A stretch of 64,000 nucleotides of DNA from Rhopalosiphum padi (lineage: Eukaryota > Arthropoda > Insecta > Hemiptera > Aphididae). The notes beneath the pieces were generated by a model that was not told the DNA's origin, searched no databases, and was given only the letters and a program-made list of their open reading frames with translations. The stretch's first letter is position 1. Every line of letters starts with the position of its first letter. Both the position numbers and the translations under genes were made by a program. Positions 43,061 to 55,653 of this stretch are shown here, in pieces. Where the stretch lies: contig NC_083598.1 in NCBI RefSeq assembly GCF_020882245.1, forward strand, positions 59,247,858 to 59,311,857, written 5' to 3'.

Positions 43061-46000
43061 ATGGTCGCAGGACGCCAAGAAGTGATTAACTTGTACAAGA
43101 CTGTAAGTATATTATGTGGTTATGACGTTTTTGTGTGTATTTTACTAGTGCCAAACTGCCAAGTGAGTACCTCGTACCACAAAACAACTCGTACCTACCT
43201 ATAAATATACCATATATCATAAGGCCGTGGATTTTCGGTAGGGTTGTTGAAATTCAATCGCAATCGATCGGGCAGGGTTGACTATTAGTGTTTGGGTTGT
43301 TTGGAGGTGTTAGGGGGAGCGGGGTATCTACTTGTTGGATTCAATCATATTATCATAATTTATTACACGTCATATTATATTACATCTCGTACAGAACCTG
43401 AATAGTGAATATGATGTATTTCACCAAATAGGTAGATACTATGAAATCTTTTTTTTTCATTATTGCCGTCTTCAATATGCGAGGAAATAGTCCATATCAC
43501 ATTGTCATAATAGAAAATAAACATGATATATATATCGTGCGTACTGTACAACGCAAATTTTTTTTTATCGAAGATTTCAATGAAATAATGATTTTCAATT
43601 TTCCTTCAGTCTATTTTTAGCCCGACAATCTAGCTTCAAGCCAATATTTTGTAAATATGTATTGCAGTTCATTCGTATATTAGGCTGGGAAAATATTACA
43701 GACTCGACCTTCAGAGGACGAAGTTGTAATACATTTTTGTTATAGTATTTTCCGCGGTATTTTCGCGTAGGACGACCCGTTTTAATACTTAATTGTTGTC
43801 ATATTAATATATTATTATTCATTAATAGTATAACTATTTTAATACTAAAATATTATACACTTATTGTTCACAAAAAATTGTCTTTGTTCCAACTCAACAA
43901 GATCCGTTTAAATGAGTCGTTGGTATATGATATTTTTAATTTTGTCTCCGTATTCAGTAGCGTAACTTAAAGTTCATTTTTTTAAATTTTTTTAAAGAAT
44001 ACAAAATATATAGGTAATAAGTATTTTTTAACAGTGTCTTTTTTTTTTTTTTTATTAGAAAATTTACAATCTGTATACATGACACAATAAGTAAAATAGA
44101 TAACTGATATAACACTATATACATAATATAGTAACACATAATTGTGTCTAAAAATATAATTATAGTGGAGGCGACACCTTTCTGGTTTTCTACCTCTTAA
44201 ATAATTTATCAATTATAAATTTATAATTACTAGTAAACATTAATATCTATACATACCTACAACCTACTATATAACAGGGATCACCAATTAATATTTATTA
44301 AGGGCACATTAGGAATCGGAAAATTTTTCTCAGGCCATCAAAATTCTAAGTACATATAATAACATATAATGTTGTCGTAGTATATGTTATTTATTCTTTG
44401 TCTGCGGACCGGATAAAATTTTATCACGTGCCGTATGTGGCCTGCAGGCCGCCATTTGGTGACCCCTGTTTATATAATATAGTCATATAGCAAACGGAAG
44501 CTTATAGAATTATTAAATTAGTGAAAATATATCAAGTTAGTACTATAATTATTAATTAATCATATTTATAATGAGCACAATATGATAATTTTATGTTAAT
44601 GACTATAGAGCTCGGAAGTTATAGGAGCTAAAATAGACAAAATATGCACAAAAAAATTGTAAAATATGCATGAAAAAAAAATTAAATATTCAAAATGTTA
44701 TTCAAAATTCGGAAAAAAAAGATCTTTATATATTAATAAATATAACGAATAATTAATAAGTCAATACATAAATTTATGATAAATTAAACCGATAATTCAT
44801 CGAAAATAATATAATATTGCTGCACATTTCACCATTGCTGTAAAAGTATGTATTAGTATGTACACTATTACTGTTAACACTGCTATGACATGCTATTGAT
44901 TACTAGTGCTATATATCGTAGGTATACTAGATATTAAGTAGTAATGTTACTTGTTAGTTTTAGATGATGGAAATATCCCTAGGCCCTAATTGAGATATCT
45001 TTGTATATAACTTGTCTCAATAATATAGGCACATTTGAGTATACAGTGCGATTAAAATATATTATTTGAAAAAAAAAATAAACTCAATAAAACATTTTTG
45101 TTTAATAATTTTTTTAAGAACTAATTTTATTTTAATTTAATAATTAATTTATATTTAAATAATTTTTTCTCGGACTTTTTTCCCCGGACTTAATATTCGA
45201 CATCGATGATAATAAATACTTTCGTAAAATAATATTGCGTTTTGTATTCAATATTACTTACTTTAAAGTTTAAATACATAGGTTTAGAAAAAAATATTAT
45301 ATTGGAAATTAATGAAATATGCACTTTTACTTAACATTGACAAAATATGCAATTTTAAATTGTCAATGTTTAAACTTGGCATAATGGCATCGTATATTTT
45401 TGATTTATAACTCAGTCTGGTATAAATCGTGAGCATATAGCACAGTATGCAACTCCTACAACTTCCGAGACTATATATAATTATACTAATTAGTATAATT
45501 ATATGAAATAAACACAGAGAACTTAATCATGTTTTAAAAATAAAATAAAATATATTGTATTATAGTATTATACCACACCATTCTGATTAGGTAATAAAAT
45601 GTCTTCAAAATCAGAAACCATTTGTATGGAATTAATAATATAATAATGTTATCAATAATTGTTTATTTACAAATATTATATTGAAATTTGTAATATTTTA
45701 ATTTTGTTATGGAAAGAATACATTTCAAATAATATCTAACCATAATAATATCTTAGAGGAGACATAAGCATATGCCACATAGAATAGAATCATATAATAT
45801 CTTAAAATAAAACATATTAATTTATTAAATGTATATGTTTTGAACTTCGTATTCTAAAGCAGAATATTTTACTGATAATTTGGATACACAAAAAATGTTG
45901 AATTACGAATGAGTACAGTTACTGTTTATTAAAACTTTACACTTTGCACGTTGTAAACAAATATAAGAATATAATATTATAATAACACCGTAATATAATA

Positions 46001-47464
46001 TAATATTTATATATTATATCGTATTAACTATTAAGTAATGATAATTATTAAAATATAATTTCAAAATATGTAAAATAAAATTGGTCTTATTTTAAAAAAT
46101 TATCTAAATTGTGAATTTGTGAACAATATGTTTATCAAATTAAAAATATTTCATTCCGATAAAATCAGTTCCTTACTTATATAGTTATAAGTTACGACCA
46201 ACTAATACCTACTTTTAATGCAAAATATCGAAAATACACAGTAACATTTTTTTTTATAAATTATGGAGACTTGATATTTTTCGAAATTAGGTACTTTGTA
46301 GGTATATTATGATTTTTTGTACACGATACAATTTTCAAAATATTGAGCTATTATACCACAAATCCATTCATAGTATTTTGCATTACGTGTAAATTAATAA
46401 AAATAATAGTCAATAATAATATATTACAACACAAAAATATTACTATAACCAACGTAATAACAAATCAAAAATATTTATTTATTTTTGAAAACAAATTGGT
46501 TTAATCTATTATACTTATCTTATTGCTAGTAGAAAAATAAATTACCAATATTCTATTAACGAATTTTAAAAATATTCTAAGAAATAGATGCTGACTGTTG
46601 ACATACCGACTTTATTCAGAATTGTTTTATTTTATGTAATGATTTTCAAAATTGTTCAAACATGTAATATATTTTACACTGAACTATATACTCAATTGTG
46701 AGCTAGTAAATGATGTCATGACGAGGACTTTAAAGTTGAAATATACTATTTTATATACCTAGCAAACTACAGGACAACTTTATGAGTTTATTAGTTATTA
46801 TATTAATCAAAAGTTATTATTTTCTGCAGAGTTAATATTATGAAATAAGGAATTATTCTTGATGCAAATTAAAAATGGCGAGTATTTTCGTCCACAGTTT
46901 CGATATTAAGCGTTCACATAAGTAGATTGATTTTCGTTGTCACGTAGGTAACAGAAATAATGATATATTTTTTCTTATTTTACAACGGTATTAAACAATT
47001 TTTATGCACATTTATCGATTTTTTATCCCAAGAATATCAGGTCATAAGACATAAGTTAGTAGGCACTAAATTAATCCAAATTAAGAAATATCTCCGTGGT
47101 TCGACTTTAACTTTTAAACAGTATTAAAAATAAAAATCACACAAGGTTAAAAAAATATTATTACTTAGTACTCAACCTATTGTAGCATAAACATCACACT
47201 GTTGGTATAAAACCATATAATATAAATAAATTATTTTTATTGCAGCTACTTTATATGGGACGAGACTATCCTCAGGGTTATGACTTTTTCCGTTCACGGT
47301 TGAAAAAAGCTTTCCAACGTAACAGCGACATCAGTGATCCCGAACAAATAAAAATGCTAGTCAAACGTGGCGAGTTTGTTGTCAAAGAAATTGAAGCTCT
47401 CTATATGCTCAAAAAATACAGAACATTAAAAGATAGATATTCTACAGAAAAGGATCAATCATAA
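43061..47464 (+). CDS. ETFRF1: ETF regulatory factor 1 (LYR motif protein 5), two exons
   Basis: Coding exons are 43,061-43,102 and 47,246-47,464, joined in phase 0 across a 4,143-bp GT-AG intron, giving 86 aa (human about 90). Exon 1 ends in the LYR-type motif NLYKT. Exon 2 continues LLYMGRDYPQG, then the family's basic helix FFRSRLKKAF and the late block GEFVVKEIEALYMLKKYR, which closely match LYRM5/ETFRF1. In mammals this small mitochondrial matrix protein binds electron-transfer flavoprotein and promotes loss of its FAD, restraining electron entry from fatty-acid and amino-acid oxidation. It folds as a three-helix LYR (Complex1_LYR) protein. The start is the only ATG in frame before the motif; no upstream in-frame ATG was found nearby. 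AATAAA follows at 47,581-47,586. The intron holds two transposon remnants. Confidence 0.93.
44275..44468. mobile_element. hAT-like miniature element in ETFRF1 intron
   Basis: The left end CAGGGATCACCAATTAA pairs with the inverted right end CAGGGGTCACCAAATGG, which is followed inward by the GCGGCCTGCAGGCC block characteristic of hAT miniature elements. It is 194 bp with no coding frame. Flanks are TA-rich and no exact 8-bp duplication can be assigned. Confidence 0.65.
44608..45469. mobile_element. 862-bp TIR element in ETFRF1 intron
   Basis: The ends CTCGGAAGTTATAGGAG and, inverted, CTCGGAAGTTGTAGGAG are nearly identical. Direct ACTATA copies flank the unit (44,602-44,607 and 45,470-45,475). 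Inside, AAAATATGCA-type words recur near both ends in inverted orientation. There is no transposase frame. The superfamily is uncertain: a 6-bp duplication is unusual, and because the duplicate is TA-rich the true one might be shorter. Confidence 0.7.
45840..45920. repeat. fragment related to the 20.3-kb inverted repeat
   Basis: TTCGTATTCTAAAGCAGAAT followed by a TTTACTGATAATTTGGATACA stretch parallels TTTCATATTCTAAAGCAGAA and the following bases at 20,300-20,345. No second arm was found here, so it is a truncated copy. Confidence 0.45.
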
Positions 47465-48396
47465 TTAATAGACTTATATTTTAGTTTATATTTATATATA
47501 TATACTATATTATTATTATAAAAATTTCATTGTGTACAGTTTTTTTTTTATATGTAGTTTAAGCTTACAAACAAAATAATAATAAAAAATAAAAATATAT
47601 TGCTATAATATGAATGTTAATAACCCATTGTGTCTTGCTCATAAGTGCATTAAACAGAAAAAAGCTGTTTTAAATGCAATAATATTAACAACGTTAATTA
47701 CATTTAAGTGGTTTCAATAGTTTTGAAAATGACATAAAAATTTGTTTTAAAGTTTGAAGTTAAAATTAATTTTAAGACAGAAGCATGAAGTAAAAACAAA
47801 TATAGACCACAAAAATAATTAACAATAAAAATAAATAATACAATATTCTATTATTTTCTTAAAGGATTCAAGTTTAAATGATAATACATATACAATTATT
47901 TTTAGGTATAGATGTATTATATATACATATATTTATTTCTGGTGTAAAACAAGAGATCAAACGTTCAAATATAGTTTTTTTTCTACAATTTCACATGAAT
48001 GTTTATCCAATTTAATATTTCCAATTAATTTTTAGAACAACAAAAATAAATAAAAATATCACGCCAAACTTCCATAATACAAGAATACAAATCTTATCAA
48101 TACTTCAATTATAGATTGATAAAATAAAATATATTTGGTGCAAAACACTAATGTCTATATTTTAGTTTTACTAAGTTAGTTAAGTTATAAACTTTAATAC
48201 ATTATTTGATAAAAAATATATTGAACCTTATCAATGCAATTGATTAAATATAAAAAAAAACATTAGTGCTCCAATTTTCCTAATAAAATTAATAGTTGGT
48301 TCTTAAGTTAAATTATTTAAATTTATAATTTATATTAAAATTATGTTAAAGTACATAATATATTGTATAAATTTAGCATCTTTGTTACACCTTTAC
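47465..48396. other. convergent 3' region between ETFRF1 and CHMP3
   Basis: This AT-rich 932-bp spacer lies between two stop codons of genes that face each other. AATAAA at 47,581-47,586 can serve ETFRF1. TTTAAT on the plus strand at 48,193-48,198 reads ATTAAA for CHMP3, about 200 nt after its stop. No other gene is visible. Confidence 0.6.
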
Positions 48397-49449
48397 TTAG
48401 CTTTTTAACGCTTGTAAGCGATTTTTCATTTCTTCTAGGTCATCATCCTCTTCAACTGTTTCAGTTTCTTGTAGTACTGAACCACCTGGTGTTTCAGTAA
48501 CTGCCATAGGTGCTTGACCTAATGCTCCAGCTGTGATTTCCCATAATACCTGAAAATATTGTCACATTTATTTATTCAAATTGTACTGTTTTAATTTAAT
48601 TATTTTTAAATGTACTTTATCAATTTCAGACTGCGCTTCTTCTTCCATATCTTCGGGATCATCCATTACATTCTCCATTGTATCATCTAACATTTCTTCA
48701 ATGATTCCAGCCTAAAATCAAACTCATTCATATGGGTCAACCTTAATTTAATATTATACAAACCTTCATCATTTCCTTGGACAAATCTCTCATAGTAGCT
48801 GCAACTTCAGGTACTTTGATCAAATTGTGCATTGTTTGCATTACTTCTGTAGACTTTTGCAATGAACCTGCCATTCTTAACACAGCTAGAATACACAATT
48901 AAATATAAATTATAGAATACAACTATAAATCTATTATTTTATATTAAAAACTTACACAGCTGATTTTTCATTTGCATTTGTATAGAACTCATATGCGTTT
49001 TTGACGTAATCAGTTTATTGATGGTTTTGCGTGCTCTTAGAATTTCTTTGGCTAGAATGATGCACACATCTTTGTTTCCCTTTTTGGCTGCTTCCTTCAT
49101 GGAACGTTTAACTTTTTCTTCTTCTCGCTGTATTCCTGTGTCACAAAAAGCATACCAAACCCCCAACCAATATTGTAATTTATTAAACATTATTGTAGTT
49201 GTATATGCATTAAAAAAAATTCACTTCTATTTAATACACACAACACAACACTATTACACTCACCTCTTATCTGTCGGTCTAGTTTATATGTCTCTTTGCG
49301 TATGGTTGATGTCCACTGTTTAACCTACACAGCAGTTGTGTAACAAAACAAATTAATGAATTAGTGCGACAAATTTACACTACCGAGTGACTACGATTGC
49401 TCACTTGATCCTTGGGATCGATGGTGACCGATTTACCGAATATACCCAT
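48397..49449 (-). CDS. CHMP3: ESCRT-III subunit CHMP3 (VPS24), six coding exons
   Basis: Exons in transcript order are 49,405-49,449; 49,264-49,324; 48,956-49,135; 48,764-48,885; 48,616-48,711; and 48,397-48,549. All junctions are GT-AG and frame-consistent, giving 218 aa (human 222). The N terminus MGIFGKSVTIDPKDQ, the IQREEEKVKRSMKEAAKKG block, MQMKNQL and the SKEMMKAGIIEEMLDDTME block identify CHMP3 rather than CHMP2. Its basic N-terminal helical core (to about residue 140) and acidic C-terminal half are the usual Snf7-family layout. The end, LEEMKNRLQALKS, fits the MIM1 motif that recruits VPS4. Gly2 could be myristoylated, as in the family. The protein caps ESCRT-III filaments in multivesicular-body sorting, abscission and membrane repair. 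An alternative donor later in exon 1 was rejected because only CAA|GTGAGC keeps frame. Confidence 0.95.
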
Positions 49450-49497
49450 ATTGATGGCTGTCTACTTGTAACGCACGCGTTGTCTATTAATTACGTG

Positions 49498-49534
49498 CTG
49501 CTGACGGCACCACCGTTCGTTTAAATTTATAAAT
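49498..49534 (-). promoter_or_regulatory. CHMP3: putative TATA + initiator core promoter of CHMP3
   Basis: On the minus strand TATAAA (49,526-49,531) lies 29 nt upstream of the A in CGTCAG (49,502), the spacing expected of a TATA box and start site. The leader would be 53 nt and free of ATG. Motif-based inference only. Confidence 0.4.
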
Positions 49535-49915
49535 TAGTCAGATTCGTTTCTGACGTGGATGCAGAACACATGAGCTTAAAGCTTTGGCGTTTACTGTTTA
49601 GTGAAACTTCTCATCGCTTATCACAATATTGCGAAAAATGTACATAGTTTCATTATCAATATTAACGCGCTTTGTCAACATTGCTTATCATGAATAAAGG
49701 GTGATAAACGTGTTAATGGTCCGCCCAATCATATGTTTTTAGTAATACTGCGTTTCTCGACCATGATCAGTATCATATGAACTGTGAGTCCCGGCTGTTC
49801 GGCCTTGAACACGACTTGCACATAATATAATACGTGTTGTATCTTCCCCTCTGTCCAATCATTACCGGTTGGCTTATTTTTTTGTTTTACAATTTTACAT
49901 TTACACTTTACAGTC

Positions 49916-49944
49916 TGTCAGTTTTAGAGACTGGGAATCAGTCG
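49916..49944 (+). promoter_or_regulatory. putative initiators of the ALDH gene
   Basis: Two TCAGT cores, with +1 A at 49,920 and 49,940, precede a GC-richer leader of about 100-120 nt that contains no ATG before the gene's start. The first has a partial downstream element (AGTGC at +28). No TATA box was seen. Confidence 0.4.
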
Positions 49945-50039
49945 CCAGTGCTCTCGAGACGAACAAACTGGTTTGCGGGCCTTATAAAATATTTTAAGTT
50001 TTCTTTCGTTTGATTTTCGTTATATCCGCAGACGGCAAA

Positions 50040-53000
50040 ATGTTTCGGTTGTTGAATAAGATTTCTGGTTCTACACTACCAGTGGTGCAAAAGTGTTTCG
50101 CTAGCAGCGCCCCTAAACCGATAGTCAACCCGCCGATCAAGTATACCGAGGTAATCACTAGTTACTAATAATAATTATTATTATATGTACCTGTTGCCAC
50201 GTTTGTTTGCTCGAGAATTGACTATTGAGTAATGGTTTTCTGCAAGCTGCAACCATAAACTACTAACTAGTCACATGACGTGTAAAAATGTATTCATAAA
50301 TAAAAATATCCATATAGAACGATAAAGTTAGTGTATTCCCGAGCCATTGTTGAATTGGTAGTTTGGTATCTAAATGACTTAATTATTTTGAATTCTGATC
50401 TATTAATTATAATAATAGATTCTGAACTTGTTTACATATATATTATAAAGACAACATTTAGTGATTTTGTGATGATCTTAATTTATGGTAATTAACAATT
50501 GAAACAAAATTCAAGGACTAATAGTTATTACCACAAAATATATAAATAAATTATAAATGTATTGTTTATAATAGGTTTAATGTTGTTTCATTAAACCTAT
50601 TAATGTGTATTTCAAAATAAAGGTTTATATTTCTATTTTTAATTTTTAATCACAAACAAATTATAGATTCATTAAAGTACTTATACTGGCTATACTTATA
50701 ACTTATAAGTTATAATGTAAAATAATGTAATTGCCTTTAATACTGAGCATACAGTTATATTTATAAAAATTATCCATATATTCTTATTTAACTATAAATA
50801 TATACTGTGTATTGTGTATCTATCTATCCTATTAGATGCTGTAATGATTTTTAAATAATTGAATTAAATAATTATTTTTATTTATTTTATCTAATAATGT
50901 ATATGTTTATGTAGTTTAGAAACTATCTGTATCTATTATAATTAATATGATTTAAAGAATGTATTTTCCCAAAAGGTTTAAATAAATATAGATTAATTTT
51001 TTTTTTAAATTACTAAGGTTATCTGTAGTTATCTGTGGTTATGTGTAGTTCATTATTGAAGAAAACAAAATATTTTATCCATGTAGGTTCAGTATATAAA
51101 GTGTCTATAACATTATAATATGTGTTAGAATTATTAGATTTATCGTCAGTGCCGTAGCAAGAATTTTTTCGGGGTGGGGGGGGCTTAATTTTTGATAGCC
51201 AATTATGACAACAATTTAATTTTGCACTGTATTTCTGACAATATAATTCATATAATAATTATACATAATATGTATTATCAAATCAAGATCAATTAAGTGT
51301 GATAAGAGCGGCGTTGCTTTATAAAGCTACTATATATAGTTTATCACCACAAACATTAATAATAAAATTAATAAAATTATTGTTGTCTGACATTTCGGGT
51401 GGGTGGGGGGGCGATTGAGCCCGGAAGCCCCCCCTGGCTACGGTACTGTACATTATTAATAGTATCAGCATAATATACTGTATTGTCTGTATTACTATTT
51501 ATATTACAGATATGTATTATTTATATTGCTTAAAAAAACATAACGTGTGTTGTCTCAGTCTTATTAACGTACAACATTGACAATTTAATACTCAGAAGAA
51601 CCTGTTTTACTCTGTTATTTTTAATAGGTATTATTATTATAAGATTTTGATTGATAATCGAGGATAATATATTAGCTATTAAATAATTTAATGATTGGTG
51701 CTTTAAATATAATGATTATTCTCATAAACAAAGCTATGCATAAAATAGTAATCTGTAATATTTAATTTATGCTTTTAGATCTAAATGTTATTAAATTAGC
51801 TTGTATGATATATCATCACATAATATTGATTTATTGATTAAGTCAGCTTAATTTATTATTCTTATATGCTAGGCTATAACATAACATTATGCTCATATCT
51901 TAGTACCTTTGTATACACTAATACACTCATTATTTTATGTTTATTGATTTAGTTTATGGTTTTTCTTATAGTTATTTATTAATAATGAATTTGTGAAATC
52001 TTCATCTGGAAAGACTTTTGATACACTCAATCCAGCTACCGGTGAACCAATTGCTCAAGTTCAAGAAGGAGATGCTGTATGTTCCATATTTTTAACTGTT
52101 ATTTTTTATAGTATTATATAAAGTGGTTTAACGATCCATATAGGTGGACATTAACAATGCAGTTGCTGCTGCACAAGAAGCATTTAAGTTGGACAGTCCT
52201 TGGCGCACAATGGATGCTTCAAAGCGTGGTATGCTTCTCAACAAATTGGCAGATTTAATTCAACGAGATGCTGTTTATTTAGCTGTAAGAACTTTCTACC
52301 TTATTAATATATATTATGTGAGGTTTTAAAGTAGAATAAATTTATGTATTGTTAGACTTTGGAAGCATTGGACAATGGTAAACCTTATAGCGTTGCATTG
52401 TCGGATGATGTACCTGGAACTGTTGGTGTATTACGCTACTATGCTGGTTGGGCGGACAAAAACCATGGTAAAGTTACCCCGATTGATGGTAATTATTTTG
52501 CTTATACACGACATGAAGCTGTTGGTGTATGTGGTCAAATTATCCCTTGGAATTTCCCATTATTGATGTTATCTTGGAAAATTGGACCAGCTTTGGCCAT
52601 GGGTAAATTATTTAATTTCTAAAAAGTTATGTTGTGTATTTTAATAATATATTATTTAATGGTAATTTTATTAGGAAATGTTGTTGTTCTAAAGCCAGCT
52701 GAACAAACTCCTCTCACTGCTTTATATGTTGCTAGTCTTGTGAAGGAAGCAGGATTTCCTCCTGGAGTTGTTAATATTGTCCCTGGTTATGGTCCAACTG
52801 CTGGAAAAGCTATTGTTGATCACCTTGGTGTAGATAAAGTTGCATTTACTGGTTCAACTGAAGTAATTTAATAACTTTTAAATTTTAAAAGTACTGTATT
52901 TTGATAGTATGTTTTAATTAGGTCGGTCAAATTATAGCTGAAGGTGCTGCTAAAAGCAATCTTAAGAGAGTAACATTGGAACTAGGGGGTAAATCTCCAA

Positions 53001-53957
53001 ATGTAGTTTTCAGTGATTCTGATATTAATCAAGCCGTGGAAGGTGCTCATTTTGGGCTTTTCTACAATATGGTCAGTCTTAAAATTATTTAAAATAATGT
53101 AATTTTTAAACTCAAATCTTTATAATTTAGGGACAATGCTGTTGTGCTGGTTCTCGGACATTTGTTCAAGATTCAATTTATGATGAGTTTGTCGAGAAAA
53201 GTGCAAAACGAGCTGAAAAACGTATTGTAGGAGATCAATTTGATCCTAAAACACACCAAGGACCACAGGTAACATTTTATTTTAATAATACTTGAAAATA
53301 TAAACATTATATTATGTAAAAGTTATTATAATGTAATTAGGTTGATGAAGAACAATTAAACAAAATTCTTAGCATGATAGATAGTGGAAAAAAACAAGGA
53401 GCTACACTTGTCACCGGTGGCTCACGAGTTGGAGACAAAGGCTATTTTATACAACCAACTGTTTTTGCTGATGTTAAGGATGATATGAAAATAGCTAAAG
53501 AAGAAGTAAATTTTAAAATTAAAAATATATATGTATTTACATATTATTATTTAATAACTACATTATTTAATTATTTAGATTTTTGGTCCTGTACAACAAA
53601 TATTAAAGTTCAGTGATTTTGACGAAGTAATCAGCCGATCCAATAATTCAGATTATGGTTTAGCAGCAGCAGTGTTTTCAAAGAACATAGACACAGTAAA
53701 TAAAGCTATCCAGAGTTTTAGAGCTGGAACTGTTTGGTAAGTAATGAGAATTACTTGAATATGTAAAAAATGTTTATATAATATATAATATAATGGTTTA
53801 TACAAACAGGGTTAATTGTTACAATGTATTTGGAGTACAAGCACCATTTGGCGGTTTCAAGATGTCTGGCCATGGAAGAGAAATGGCTGAATATGGTCTG
53901 CAACCATACACTGAAGTAAAAACAGTTATCATTGCTACACCAAAAAAAAATAATTAA
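50040..53957 (+). CDS. mitochondrial aldehyde dehydrogenase (ALDH2-like), ten exons
   Basis: Exons are 50,040-50,150; 51,972-52,076; 52,144-52,284; 52,356-52,602; 52,675-52,862; 52,922-53,071; 53,131-53,268; 53,341-53,505; 53,579-53,736; and 53,810-53,957. All junctions are GT-AG, giving 516 aa (human ALDH2 517). Residues 1 to about 20 (MFRLLNKISGSTLPVVQKCF) form a basic, unacidic matrix-targeting presequence. NAD-fold and active-site landmarks are all present: IIPWNFPL with Asn185, VVVLKPAEQTP with Lys208, FTGSTEVG, TLELGGKSPN with general base Glu284, and GQCCCAGSR with nucleophile Cys318. The C-terminal block is FGGFKMSGHGRE...YTEVKTV. It should oxidise acetaldehyde and lipid-derived aldehydes to acids with NAD+ as a matrix tetramer. 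Among family members ALDH1 (cytosolic) lacks the presequence. ATTAAA (54,019) and AATAAA (54,194) follow. Confidence 0.95.
51147..51448. mobile_element. TIR miniature element in ALDH intron 1
   Basis: The ends CAGTGCCGTAGCAAG and, inverted, CAGTACCGTAGCCAGG are followed on both sides by G- or C-rich tracts. The 302-bp body is AT-rich and non-coding. CAGTGGCGTAGC-type termini are widespread in insect genomes. A target duplication could not be confirmed. It sits well away from the splice sites of the 1.8-kb intron. Confidence 0.65.
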
Positions 53958-54199
53958 TATATTTTTAAGTTATTTTAATTTTGTTTACATTTTATACTTA
54001 TTATTTTTAAAACTCAATATTAAACTGTGCCATCTTTTAAGTTACATTGTTTCAAAAAGTCTTTGTTTCATTTATGCCATTATTGATAAACTAATATAAT
54101 TACCTCAAGAAAAATATATTTAATTATTTCAATATTGTATTTTATCAATGTAATATTTTATCAAACCACCACATTCCTATTCTTAAACCACTCAATAAA

Positions 54200-55640
54200 A
54201 CAAGTATTAGGTAGTAGTTATTACTAATTAATAATTAATAAATAAACTCAGCATTTTTAAAATGTCCTCACACAGAGCAAAAGAAACAATATCAAAATCA
54301 TTAGTTTTTATTTTTATTATGTTATACCTTGATAATATTTAATTTTCTTAAATTCTAGTTAATTTATTAATATAAAAATACATACACGGATTTGTTTATT
54401 TTTATTGGGTGTGTGGGGGGAGGGGGTTTCTTTTCTCGCTGGCCTTTTTCTATTTTAGATTTTAAACATAGGCGGCGCTAGGAGAGGGCTTTAGGGGCTA
54501 AGCCCCACTTAGGTTTCTGATTAGTCCCCCCCAAATGTATACCCTAATTATGTACCTAATTTTGTATCTTATTCACAAATATACTATTTAAAGGGCATAA
54601 TAACAGTAATTTATATTTTAACCTACAATTTAAAATGTTTCATGATAGTAAAAATAGTTCCACAAAAATAAATTAACAAACACAGATAAAATAATAATTC
54701 TAATTAGCAATTTTAAATAATAATAATATATAATATATTCTTGATTATTTAAATTGCATATAATATGCTATCGCTTTTAAACTATAATACATTACACTAT
54801 TATAGATAAATAGGGATATTCTCAAAGAAGTAGTTCACTGGGTATAAACATTTTTTTTAGGTCAATATAAGCGGTGGGATTGAGATATTCCTGCTATAAA
54901 CACGCTTAATGCGTGTGCTGCAATTTTTATATCATATAGTTATGAGTTTCCACTAATGGTTTATCCACCTGGTTTATGTACAGTTTTTTCTATACTTAAT
55001 AGAAAATTATTATACAAATTTCTTTGAATTTTGTCTTTTTTGTCATAGTTGTATCTATAGGCTGTAAATATGATATAGAATGCACTGAACCAAAATTAGT
55101 TCACATTAACTTTTTTAATAAATCCCAAGTTGTAATTTCCTTATAGTGTATTGTCTCAAATGAATAACATTTAAGTTTTAAATTTAAGTTTTTAACGTAT
55201 ATAGTTTCTAGATCATTCCGGGCTTCTCTAAAAGTCTACTGCTAAAGTATAATATAATATAGATTTTCTAATGTTCTATTCAAAAACATATGAACGTTGA
55301 TATAGGTGCTTGTTTAAATAAGGGAAGAAACCATGTAAATTCTGTGATACTATTAATGTATTGGATTGTATATTATCTTTAATGTTAATGTATACATAAA
55401 AAAGTATCAAAATATTATTCTGTTTATTCTGGAAAATAATGAACAAAATGTTATGATGATCAATTATCATAATAAATTGAAAATTTATTCATTCACGCTA
55501 AAAGCAATAGCATTATAATATTAAAATGCTTTTAAATACGGGACACTTTACTCTTCAAATATTTTTCGTTTCACATCTCACATATAGGTAAAATTGTCTT
55601 CAACATAGAACCTTTTTTTTTAGTTCATTATTCTAATATC
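54200..55640. other. 3' flank of ALDH, no gene
   Basis: This is AT-rich intergenic DNA. At about 54,467-54,530 CATAGGCGGCGCTAGG with GGGGCTAAGCCCC resembles the left end of a miniature element, but no right end was found, so it is probably a truncated copy. No coding frame with a recognisable domain is present. Confidence 0.5.
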
Positions 55641-55653
55641 TATCGTGTAGGTA

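Larger units (their letters stand above)
49450..50039. promoter_or_regulatory. head-to-head promoter region of CHMP3 and ALDH
   Basis: Only 590 bp separate the two start codons, and the candidate transcription starts are about 420 bp apart. The DNA is GC-richer than the intergenic background. Transcription from both sides must begin here unless there are distant leader exons; I see no splice acceptor just upstream of either ATG that would require one. Co-regulation is possible but not shown. Confidence 0.6.

Noticed and set aside
49018..49323. 101-codon plus-strand frame
   Set aside because: It is antisense to CHMP3 exons 2 and 3 and is explained as a shadow of that gene.
48397..49449. First reading of the minus-strand gene as CHMP2A
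   Set aside because: The IQREEEKVKRS block, the MGIFGK start and the AGIIEEML block fit CHMP3/VPS24 and not CHMP2.
52375..52566. 63-codon plus-strand frame in the ALDH region
   Set aside because: It is an alternative frame of ALDH exon 4.
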